A stretch of 21,312 bases of DNA from assembly GCA_044370375.1 (NCBI GenBank), contig JBILVQ010000026.1, positions 1-21,312 on the forward strand. Direction: 5' to 3'. This document shows, piece by piece, positions 1-6,434 of this stretch. The DNA is from JBILVQ01 sp044370375 (GTDB lineage: Bacteria; Bacteroidota; Bacteroidia; UBA4408). The notes under the pieces are model-generated. The model had not been told where the DNA came from and did not search any database. It worked only from the letters and a program-made list of their open reading frames with translations. Positions within the stretch are counted from its first letter, which is position 1. Every line of letters starts with the position of its first letter. Position numbers and translations under genes: made by a program.

Positions 1-2
1 AA

Positions 3-77
3 AAAATCTCATGGGAAGAATTTTATGATGAGCAAAATACGAAAAAAAACAGGTTAATAAAAAGGTCGAAATATTAA
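3..77 (+). CDS. Possible 3' end of an upstream gene (partial)
   Basis: A reading frame open from the left edge runs to a TAA at 75-77 and encodes 24 residues with a protein-like mix (ISWEEFYDE near its start, then a basic tail ending RLIKRSKY). A second frame is also open from the left edge to tandem TAA codons at 55-60, but it is almost entirely Lys-rich and less convincing. I do not recognise the family, and the piece is too short to assign a function. It could also be non-coding AT-rich DNA. Confidence 0.3.
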   Translation, partial: KISWEEFYDEQNTKKNRLIKRSKY

Positions 78-122
78 AAATCGAGCTTTCTTGAGAAATT
101 CGGGAACATTAATGATAAAAAA

Positions 123-153
123 TTGGGGAAGGAAGAGCCTTTTTTTACTTTTG
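123..153 (+). promoter_or_regulatory. Candidate Bacteroidota promoter of the AraC-type gene
   Basis: TTG at 123-125 and TACTTTTG at 146-153 are separated by 20 nt, which fits the Bacteroidota sigma pattern TTG-N(17-23)-TAnnTTTG. Transcription would begin near 160 and leave a leader of about 80 nt before the start at 241. The leader contains an 8-bp inverted repeat at 170-193. Confidence 0.5.
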
Positions 154-169
154 TTTATGAAATGATTTG

Positions 170-193
170 CAACAAAAGGATACTTTTTTGTTG
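170..193. repeat. Inverted repeat in the leader of the AraC-type gene
   Basis: CAACAAAA at 170-177 is perfectly complementary to TTTTGTTG at 186-193, with an 8-nt spacer. It lies just downstream of the candidate promoter and 47 nt before the gene. It could be an operator for the regulator itself or a leader hairpin. It is not a convincing terminator, because no T-run follows it. Confidence 0.4.
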
Positions 194-240
194 GTTAAGA
201 ACAAGCGTTACAAAGAAAAGCCGCAGCCATTAAATAAGGA

Positions 241-1068
241 TTGATTCTCAAAAAACACATACCAGCCGCACCACTCGACCGATTCATTGAAAGCATCCTC
301 TATCTTGAAGGAAACAACATAGGTACAGGTCTTCCGAAAATCGCCATGAGCCTGATTTTTAATCTGGAAGACAATTTCAAACTATTTACAGACGATTCCT
401 TTACCCAATTCATCGATTATAAAAGACATTGGGTTGCAGGATTACAAACACTGCCATCAAGGGTAGAAAGCTATGGAACAAGCAAGATGCTGGTGGTTCA
501 ATTCAAACCGATAGGTGCATGTTGCTTTCTTCAGGAACCATTGCATTGCTACACCAATCAATACATAAAACTTGACCAAGTTTATCACAAAGAAGCTGAC
601 GAAACATGGGAGCAACTTAAGGAAGCCGTTAGTCTACAACAGCAATATTCTATTGTAGAAAAATTCCTTTTCAACCGGCTGATAAAACAAAAAGAGCCGA
701 ATAAGAAACTTATTGCCACCATCGAATTATTATTTTCAAAAGAGAACACCTTTTCGGTGGACGAAATTTGCAAACAACTCAATATATCGCGCAAACATCT
801 CAATCATCTATCAAAAGAATATGCCGGGGTATCAACGAAAACATTGTCCTCATTAAACAGATTTCAAAATATTTTAAAAGCAATAAGTCGTGCCCCAGCA
901 GAAAAACTAACCGCCCTTGGTTATGAAATGGAGTACTTTGACCAGGCGCACTTCAGCAACGATTTCAAACGATTTTCGGGCCTAAGCCCAAGCGAATACA
1001 CCCTTTTGGTGAAAGATTCAGCTTCAATGAAAATAGTGCCTCATTTTATCCCTTACCGACAATGGTAA
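241..1068 (+). CDS. AraC-family transcriptional regulator
   Basis: The product (275 aa) has a C-terminal AraC-type DNA-binding domain. The first helix-turn-helix is at about residues 172-192 (SVDEICKQLNISRKHLNHL) and the second at about 223-247, ending in the family signature YFDQAHFSNDFKRFSGLSPSEY-like stretch at about 232-253. The N-terminal half (about 5-145) resembles the sensor domain of Bacteroidota AraC proteins of the DUF6597 type, including an F-K-P-I-G-A segment at about 88-93. The only start that keeps the whole sensor domain is TTG at 241, because an in-frame TAA lies at 235-237; the first ATG is at residue 36, inside the domain. The AAGGA before the TTG has no spacer, so the start is somewhat uncertain. 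The regulator leads a same-strand group with the next two genes, which may be its targets. The inducer cannot be inferred. Confidence 0.85.
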   Translation: MILKKHIPAAPLDRFIESILYLEGNNIGTGLPKIAMSLIFNLEDNFKLFTDDSFTQFIDYKRHWVAGLQTLPSRVESYGTSKMLVVQFKPIGACCFLQEPLHCYTNQYIKLDQVYHKEADETWEQLKEAVSLQQQYSIVEKFLFNRLIKQKEPNKKLIATIELLFSKENTFSVDEICKQLNISRKHLNHLSKEYAGVSTKTLSSLNRFQNILKAISRAPAEKLTALGYEMEYFDQAHFSNDFKRFSGLSPSEYTLLVKDSASMKIVPHFIPYRQW

Positions 1069-1122
1069 CATTTTTACAATTTCATTCCCAGCTGATGAAG
1101 CATTTTTGTCCGACAAAAAAAA

Positions 1123-1536
1123 ATGAAAATGAAGCGCAACCTACTATCTGTATTCATTGGTTTACTTTCTGCCATTGTTGTATTTTTAATGACTGAAAAC
1201 ATCAACAATTCATTGCATCCTATGCCAAACAACCTGAAACTTAGTGACACTAAAGCGCTAAGCCATTTTTATGGCAATCAGGACCTATCCTTCTGGATCA
1301 TCGTGTTAATGGGATGGACTGCCGGATCGTTCCTTTGCGGCTATCTAATCAAAAGAATAAGTCGAAAACAAGACAAAACACTTGCCATTATTGCAGGAAG
1401 TTTGCTAACATTATCTGCCCTCATCAATTTCTTTGCATTACCTCACCCGAAATGGTTCATGGTGATAGGAATATTGCTCTTCATTCCCGCTACCCTTTTG
1501 GGACATCAACTTTTCAAAATCAATTCCAATGAGTGA
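1123..1536 (+). CDS. Small membrane protein of unknown function
   Basis: This 137-aa protein has four hydrophobic segments, at about residues 7-24, 56-75, 86-106 and 110-129, with a basic K-R-I-S-R-K loop between the second and third. That predicts a four-helix inner-membrane protein. I do not recognise a named family. It starts 54 nt after the AraC-type gene and its last 8 nt overlap the next gene, so the last two genes are almost certainly cotranscribed. ATG at 1123 and ATG at 1129 are both possible starts. A weak promoter-like CATTTTTG lies at 1101-1108 with no TTG element upstream, so read-through from the regulator gene is as likely as a separate promoter. Confidence 0.75.
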   Translation: MKMKRNLLSVFIGLLSAIVVFLMTENINNSLHPMPNNLKLSDTKALSHFYGNQDLSFWIIVLMGWTAGSFLCGYLIKRISRKQDKTLAIIAGSLLTLSALINFFALPHPKWFMVIGILLFIPATLLGHQLFKINSNE

Positions 1537-1885
1537 ACAACCAACCTTTCAAAAGCTAAAAAAACTACTTAAAAACTACGAAGCCCAGCTTACCGTATTG
1601 CACGATAAAGAGGACAATTATTATTTGAACACACCGGTTACAGCCACCAATAAAAAGGCAGAATTCTTTGGGGCCGTTCAAATAAAAAAATCCTATGTAG
1701 CCTATCATTTAATGCCTGTTTATTATTATCCTGAATTGTTGCAAGATTTGAGTAAAGATTTAAAGGATCGGATGCAGGGTAAATCGTGTTTTAATTTCAA
1801 AGAAATGGATGAAAAACTTTACAAAGAATTATCTGCCTTGACCAAAAAGTGTTTTGAGCAATATCAATCGTTAAAAAAAGTGTAG
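1529..1885 (+). CDS. DUF1801/YdhG-like small protein
   Basis: This 118-aa soluble protein has the segments YVAYHLMPVYYYPELL (about residues 56-71) and RMQGKSCFNFK (about 82-92), which I associate with the short Bacteroidota proteins annotated as DUF1801-like. That superfamily has an alpha/beta fold and no established biochemical activity. The ATG lies inside the end of the membrane-protein gene (8-nt overlap, different frame), so translational coupling is likely. It is the last gene of the AraC-led group, and no strong hairpin terminator follows it. The family assignment rests on remembered motifs. Confidence 0.7.
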   Translation: MSEQPTFQKLKKLLKNYEAQLTVLHDKEDNYYLNTPVTATNKKAEFFGAVQIKKSYVAYHLMPVYYYPELLQDLSKDLKDRMQGKSCFNFKEMDEKLYKELSALTKKCFEQYQSLKKV

Positions 1886-1994
1886 CCCTGGACCATATTA
1901 AAATACTTTTGAATGTTGTAAGCATGACCGAAAAATAATGTTACCCTATTCACTTCAACCCATTGAACTCCTAAGTTAGCTTCCTGCGAAAAAT

Positions 1995-2022
1995 TTGGGG
2001 TGCTGCATAATAAATACCTTTG
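1995..2022 (+). promoter_or_regulatory. Bacteroidota promoter for the carbonic anhydrase operon
   Basis: TTG at 1995-1997 and TACCTTTG at 2015-2022 are separated by exactly 17 nt and match the TTG/TAnnTTTG consensus. Transcription should start near 2028-2030, giving a leader of about 90 nt before the ATG at 2121. This is one of the two best promoter matches in the window. Confidence 0.7.
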
Positions 2023-2120
2023 CAGGCCATTTTACCGTTTACCTTTCTTTTACTATTTTCGCCATGGTTCCAACTTTGTGTTTGTTTCCCTACAAAAAAT
2101 AATACGTTAGTTAAAAAAGC

Positions 2121-2768
2121 ATGGATTTCAAAACAATTTTTGAAAACAATGAACGATGGATTGCAGAAAAACTAAATGCCAATCCTGATTACTTCAAGGA
2201 ATTGTCGCAAGGACAAAGTCCGGAATTCCTCTACATCGGTTGTTCCGACAGCAGGGTGACCGCAGAAGACCTTATGGGTGTTCAACCGGGTGAAGTATTC
2301 ATTCATCGAAACATTGCCAATCAGGTAATTGCCACCGACAACAATGTAAATGCGGTTGTTCAATATGCCGTAGAACATTTAAAAGTAAAATACATTATTG
2401 TTTGCGGACACTATGAATGTGGAGGGGTTAAGGCTGCGTTAAACCCAAGTGATATGGGACAATTAAACAGTTGGTTGCAAACCTTGCGTGATGTTTACCG
2501 CTATCATCGGGAAGAGTTGGATGCCATTCCCGATGCTCAAAAAAAATTCGATCGGCTGGTTGAATTAAATGTGAGGGAACAATGCCTCAATATCATAAAA
2601 ATTGATCATGTACAACGTTCATGGTATCAAACCGGCTATCCCAAAATTTTAGGTTGGGTCTTTGATGTAAAAACAGGAAAACTCATTGATCTGCAATTAA
2701 AAATGGAAGAGGAATTTAAGGAAATAAGAAGTATTTACGATTTAAAACCACTCAACAATTCAAAATGA
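2121..2768 (+). CDS. Beta-class carbonic anhydrase
   Basis: This 215-aa protein is a beta-carbonic anhydrase, which interconverts CO2 and bicarbonate in the cytoplasm. The zinc and active-site residues are all present: Cys41 and Asp43-Arg45 in CSDSR, and His97 with Cys100 in GHYECGG. The length is normal for bacterial enzymes of this class, and there is no signal peptide. It is the first gene of an operon: its TGA shares four bases (ATGA) with the start of the next gene, a typical translational coupling arrangement. A good promoter lies about 100 nt upstream. The gene probably supplies bicarbonate for carboxylation reactions. Use of can as a symbol would go beyond what the sequence shows. Confidence 0.95.
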   Translation: MDFKTIFENNERWIAEKLNANPDYFKELSQGQSPEFLYIGCSDSRVTAEDLMGVQPGEVFIHRNIANQVIATDNNVNAVVQYAVEHLKVKYIIVCGHYECGGVKAALNPSDMGQLNSWLQTLRDVYRYHREELDAIPDAQKKFDRLVELNVREQCLNIIKIDHVQRSWYQTGYPKILGWVFDVKTGKLIDLQLKMEEEFKEIRSIYDLKPLNNSK

Positions 2769-3385
2769 AAATAGCAATCATCGGCACAGGTAATGTTGGC
2801 GGAGCATTGGCTAAAAAATGGGTAAAGGCCGGGCATACCGTTTTGTGCGGAGCAAGATTTCCACTCAGTGAAAAAAGCCTCAAATTGGCCACTGAGATTG
2901 GAGAAGATCGTTTCACCTCAATTGAAAATGCTGTTAAACAATGTGAAGTGATTTTGCTTTCAACACCTGCCACCGCAGCCATTGAAGTGACAAAAAGCCT
3001 GGGTGATACCAGCGGTAAAATCATTATTGACACCATGAATATCGTGATGGGCCGTGGTCCGCAAGGATACAAAAACACTACAGACGCCATTCTTGACCAT
3101 ACCCAAAGCAAAGATGTAGTAAAGTGTTTCAATACCACAGGAGCCAACAACATGCAAAACGCCCTTTACGGGAATGAAGCCTTGGATCTTTTTGTGGCAG
3201 GCGACAGTGTTCCGGGAAAAGAAGCGGCCATTCAGTTGGCCAAAGATGCAGGATTTGCCTCCTGCTACCCGATTGGTGGCAACGATAAATTTGAAATCAT
3301 GGAACAATTTGCCTGGTTCTGGATTAATCTGGCCATGTTTCAAGGACAAGGGCGTGAAATTGGTTTTAAATTACTAAAACGATAA
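2765..3385 (+). CDS. NADP-binding, F420-dependent-NADP-reductase-like protein
   Basis: This 206-aa protein opens with a Rossmann nucleotide-binding site (IGTGNVGGALAKKW, residues 6-19), followed by GAR near residue 29, typical of the NADPH-dependent F420 reductase / pyrroline-5-carboxylate-reductase N-terminal family (PF03807). KCFNTTGANNM at about 120-130 matches the conserved K-A-F-N-T segment of that group. Bacteroidota generally do not use cofactor F420, so the true substrate is unknown and the F420 name reflects homology only. It overlaps the carbonic anhydrase gene by 4 nt and lies 10 nt before the DUF808 gene, so all three are one operon. Confidence 0.85.
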   Translation: MKIAIIGTGNVGGALAKKWVKAGHTVLCGARFPLSEKSLKLATEIGEDRFTSIENAVKQCEVILLSTPATAAIEVTKSLGDTSGKIIIDTMNIVMGRGPQGYKNTTDAILDHTQSKDVVKCFNTTGANNMQNALYGNEALDLFVAGDSVPGKEAAIQLAKDAGFASCYPIGGNDKFEIMEQFAWFWINLAMFQGQGREIGFKLLKR

Positions 3386-3395
3386 GGAGAAAAAA

Positions 3396-4259
3396 ATGGC
3401 TTCAGGTTTTTTTGCAATTCTGGATGATATTGCTGCATTGATGGATGATGTGGCCGTTACCGCCAAAGTGGCCACCAAAAAAACGGCAGGTATTTTAGGC
3501 GATGATTTGGCCGTTAATGCCGAAAAATCAACCGGCTTTGTTTCATCCCGCGAGCTGCCGGTTCTTTGGGCCATCACCAAGGGCTCCTTTTACAACAAAC
3601 TGATTATTGTTCCCATTGCTTTAATCCTCAATGTATTTCTTCCGGCAGCTATCAAAGTGATTCTTTTACTGGGTGGTTTTTACCTGGCCTACGAAGGAGT
3701 AGAAAAAATTGTGGAGTACTTTTTTCATTCAAAGACCAGTCCTTCCGCTGAAAAGCCGGTCCAACAAAAAGATGATGTTCTGGAAAAAGCAAAAATAAAA
3801 TCTGCCATCACCACCGATTTTATTCTTTCCGTTGAAATTGTAATCATCGCCCTTAGCACGGTTCTGGAAGAATCATTAAGTCTGCAAATTTTAACCGTTG
3901 CCGTTGTATCTCTATTGGCCACGGTTGGTGTTTACGGCCTTGTTGCCCTTATTGTAAGAATGGATGATTTTGGCTTTTGGTTCATCAGAAAATCGAACAA
4001 CCAAGGGTTCTTTAATTCGATGGGAACCTTGCTGGTTCGAACCCTACCCATCATCATCAAAGCATTTGCCATCATCGGAACCATTGCACTCATCCTTGTT
4101 TCGGGCGGCATTTTCGCGCATAACCTTGATTTTCTGCATCACTTCCTTCCTTCCTGGCCTGCCATGCTCAAAGAATTTACCATCGGTACGGCTGGTGGCT
4201 TGCTCGTATTATTGCTCATTGGAGCATCAAAAAAAATAATAGCAATGGCAAAAAAATAA
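3396..4259 (+). CDS. DUF808 / YedI-family inner-membrane protein
   Basis: This 287-aa protein begins with the characteristic DUF808 segment: SGFFAILDDIAALMDDVA, then a K-K-T-A-G-I-L-G-D-D-L-A-V-N stretch at about 28-41. Hydrophobic segments follow at about 68-98, 143-158, 164-188, 216-242 and 262-277, so it is a polytopic membrane protein. E. coli YedI is slightly longer. The biochemical role of the family is unknown. It has one of the few clear ribosome-binding sites in the window (AAGGAG at 3385-3390), 10 nt after the previous gene. It is the third gene of the carbonic anhydrase operon, which may hint at a link with bicarbonate or ion balance; that is inference from context alone. Confidence 0.9.
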   Translation: MASGFFAILDDIAALMDDVAVTAKVATKKTAGILGDDLAVNAEKSTGFVSSRELPVLWAITKGSFYNKLIIVPIALILNVFLPAAIKVILLLGGFYLAYEGVEKIVEYFFHSKTSPSAEKPVQQKDDVLEKAKIKSAITTDFILSVEIVIIALSTVLEESLSLQILTVAVVSLLATVGVYGLVALIVRMDDFGFWFIRKSNNQGFFNSMGTLLVRTLPIIIKAFAIIGTIALILVSGGIFAHNLDFLHHFLPSWPAMLKEFTIGTAGGLLVLLLIGASKKIIAMAKK

Positions 4260-4404
4260 TTTCATACTATCGACAAACACAACAGGCAATATCATGTCAA
4301 AGATTTTAGTAGACAATGCTTTTGTGAAAATGACAAAGGAATTTTTGAGGATATTCTGTTCTAATGACCGAAAAACCTTGTACAAGCCATGTAATTGAAA
4401 TTCA

Positions 4405-4432
4405 TTGTCGTCACAGAATTGTTCTATCTTTG
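4405..4432 (+). promoter_or_regulatory. Bacteroidota promoter of the 173-aa secreted protein
   Basis: TTG at 4405-4407 and TATCTTTG at 4425-4432 are separated by 17 nt, the same spacing as the promoter at 1995-2022. Transcription would begin near 4438-4440, about 30 nt before the ATG at 4471. A TTG at 4405 that could be read as an upstream start codon is instead the -33 element, which rules out the longer reading frame. Confidence 0.7.
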
Positions 4433-4470
4433 ACCCAACAAATCATTTACAATACCAAAAACTTTCCTTC

Positions 4471-4992
4471 ATGAAATTACTTTTCACCCTGTTAGGAATT
4501 CTATTAATTCCTTCGTTTTCATTTTCACAAACCACCTTTAAAGAACACAAAGGAGGTCAGGAATTCACCTTGAGTTTACCTGATTATATGACAAGAACCA
4601 TCGGGCTTAACGATGCTGCTTCTTATCAATTTAAAAGCTCTGTAAAAGATGTATATGGCTTCGTTATTGTTGACAGCAAAGAAGAATTAAAATTGGCTGA
4701 ATTATTCTTTGCCAATATCAAAGAGTTTTTTGACGATTTTGCCAACAATTTTGTGAGAGATGAAAAAGACAGAAAAATGTCTAAACCCGAATCGCAAAAA
4801 GTAGGTGAATTAAACTTTATGTCATGCGATATCACCTACTATGATTCAGAAGCGAAAACCGAAATCTACTACTTCATTGGTGTGGTGGAAACAGGGAATT
4901 GTTTTTATAAATTTCTATGCTGGTCATCTGCTGAAAACAAAGACAAATTTAAGGCCGACTTCATGAAAACTTTTCTTAGTTTGAAGGATTAA
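4471..4992 (+). CDS. Small secreted protein of unknown function
   Basis: The ATG at 4471 gives a 173-aa protein with a standard signal peptide (MKLLFTLLGILLIPSFSFSQ, cleavage probably after about residue 19). The frame extends upstream to TTG 4405, but that codon is part of the promoter. The mature part has mixed hydrophobic and acidic strands and one segment, K-S-S-V-K-D-V-Y-G-F-V-I-V-D-S-K, that suggests a compact alpha/beta fold. I recognise no family. It probably acts in the periplasm or at the cell surface. It is a single-gene unit with its own promoter and a terminator 17 nt past the stop. Confidence 0.8.
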   Translation: MKLLFTLLGILLIPSFSFSQTTFKEHKGGQEFTLSLPDYMTRTIGLNDAASYQFKSSVKDVYGFVIVDSKEELKLAELFFANIKEFFDDFANNFVRDEKDRKMSKPESQKVGELNFMSCDITYYDSEAKTEIYYFIGVVETGNCFYKFLCWSSAENKDKFKADFMKTFLSLKD

Positions 4993-5008
4993 ACTGAATG
5001 AACTCTTC

Positions 5009-5044
5009 AAAAAAAAAAGCGCAATCAACTTGCGCTTTTTTTTT
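5009..5044. terminator. Bidirectional terminator between convergent genes
   Basis: GCGCAA (5019-5024), loop TCAAC, TTGCGC (5030-5035), flanked by an A-run on the left and a T-run on the right, so the stem extends by A-T pairs and the hairpin works on both strands. It ends transcripts of the secreted-protein gene (+) and the pirin gene (-). The pirin stop codon (5043-5045) lies inside the T-run. Confidence 0.85.
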
Positions 5045-6191
5045 ATCCTTGTTTTATTTCTTCCTTGCCATCGGCATGTTTGGCGAACCTGCGTTTCGAG
5101 CGGGGATGCACCTGATCTAAACGAGGCCAAGGCCAGCCACCGAATTGGGTTTTATGATAATCTTCGAAGGCCTGATTGATTTCTTCTTTGGTATTCATTA
5201 CGAAGGGACCATATTGCATTACCGGCTCTCCAATGGGTCTTCCTTGTAAAACCAAAATACTCACTTCATTGTTGCCCGCCAACAAATCAATCTCAACGTC
5301 AGGCTTTACTTCAACAGCACTGTATTTGGTGATGGGCGTTCCGGAAATGTTCAACGAATGGCCCTCATAAAAATACAAGGTGCGATTAATTCCAGCAGAA
5401 GCTTTGGGCAATTTCCATTTTGCTCCCGGCTGCATTTTTATATTCCAGATGGCTACCTCATTCCTTACATCAGCTGCCCAGGAATTAGGCGGTGGTGTAG
5501 GCGCTACCACATCTTTAATTTTACCTGCTATCACCTCAACCGAAGTTGTTTTCTTCGCCTCATCCGTATGTTTGTAACGGGGAATACTTTCGCGCCAAAG
5601 CATTTTGAAATGAGGCTCAACCATTTTATTCCTTTTGGGAAGGTTCAGCCAAATTTGAAATAATTCCATCGGGTTTTCTTTGTCCTCTTTGACAAGTGGA
5701 AACATTTCGGAATGTTGAACCCCCTTCCCTGCCGTCATCCACTGAACATCACCATCGCCATAGCGGCCGGCAGCACCCATAGAATCTGCATGATCCACCA
5801 AACCCTTCCTCACCACCGTTACGGTTTCAAAACCACGATGCGGGTGTCCGGGAAAGCCGGGTACCACTTTCCCGTGATACATTCTGAATCCGTTTTTGAT
5901 GATAAAATCATCGCCCAACTGGCGACCTGCAAAATGGGTCTTTTCAGGCCCCATCAAGGCATTGCCTTTCGGAAACTGATCTTCGTGATGCACACAAAAT
6001 AAAAATGGATCTGCTGTTTCCCATTGGAAACCAAGGGGCTTTATACTTTGAATAGGATTCATCGCTTTAGGATTAGCACCCGATACCTGCTTAATGGTTT
6101 CTGCAATACTGCTATAACGCACAGCCATAGCGGCAGAGAGCGCAAGGGATACGCGGGTTAAAAAATTTCTTCTTTCCAGTTTTTCACTCAT
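5043..6191 (-). CDS. Pirin-family protein with a Tat signal
   Basis: This 382-aa protein is a two-domain cupin of the pirin family. The metal-binding residues of the N-terminal cupin are visible: HPHRGFET (His116, His118) and GKGVQHSE (His160, Glu162). A C-terminal segment near residue 320 (Q-Y-G-P-F-V-M-N-T) matches the conserved pirin C-terminal motif. The first 40 residues hold a twin-arginine signal (RRNFLTRVSLALSAAMAV at 7-24), so it should be folded in the cytoplasm with its metal and exported. Pirins are usually cytoplasmic and some are quercetin dioxygenases; the role of exported ones is unclear. It is monocistronic, convergent with the preceding gene and separated from it by a shared terminator. 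Confidence 0.92.
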   Translation of the reverse strand: MSEKLERRNFLTRVSLALSAAMAVRYSSIAETIKQVSGANPKAMNPIQSIKPLGFQWETADPFLFCVHHEDQFPKGNALMGPEKTHFAGRQLGDDFIIKNGFRMYHGKVVPGFPGHPHRGFETVTVVRKGLVDHADSMGAAGRYGDGDVQWMTAGKGVQHSEMFPLVKEDKENPMELFQIWLNLPKRNKMVEPHFKMLWRESIPRYKHTDEAKKTTSVEVIAGKIKDVVAPTPPPNSWAADVRNEVAIWNIKMQPGAKWKLPKASAGINRTLYFYEGHSLNISGTPITKYSAVEVKPDVEIDLLAGNNEVSILVLQGRPIGEPVMQYGPFVMNTKEEINQAFEDYHKTQFGGWPWPRLDQVHPRSKRRFAKHADGKEEIKQG

Positions 6192-6239
6192 AAGGATTGC
6201 TGTTTTTTAAACCTGATTTTCCTTCCGTTGTTGATTAAA

Positions 6240-6247
6240 CAAAGCTA
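6240..6247 (-). promoter_or_regulatory. Candidate -7 element of the pirin gene
   Basis: Read on the minus strand, TAGCTTTG matches the Bacteroidota -7 consensus 49 nt before the pirin start. No TTG is present at the expected distance upstream, so this is a partial match. Confidence 0.35.
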
Positions 6248-6434
6248 AACATTTTATAGAAACGTTACTTCCTAACTTTACACCCTCACCAACAAAGAAG
6301 GCCATCAAAACATAAACATTTCTAGACCCCTAATGTTGATTTTCCTTTCAAAAAAAAATTCAAGCTACAAACAGGGGCAAAAAAAGATTACCCATTGGGA
6401 TAAATGATTATTTTTACCCGAGTAATTATACCCT

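Noticed and set aside
1103..1120. TTTTTGTCCGACAAAAA between the AraC-type gene and the membrane-protein gene as a terminator.
   Set aside because: The dyad has almost no loop and is followed by A residues on the plus strand, so it does not act as a rightward terminator.
1924..4375. ATGACCGAAAAA occurs at 1924-1935 and 4364-4375, with a shorter match on the minus strand near 21270.
   Set aside because: In 21 kb of AT-rich DNA, two-copy 12-mers are expected by chance, and the flanks share nothing.
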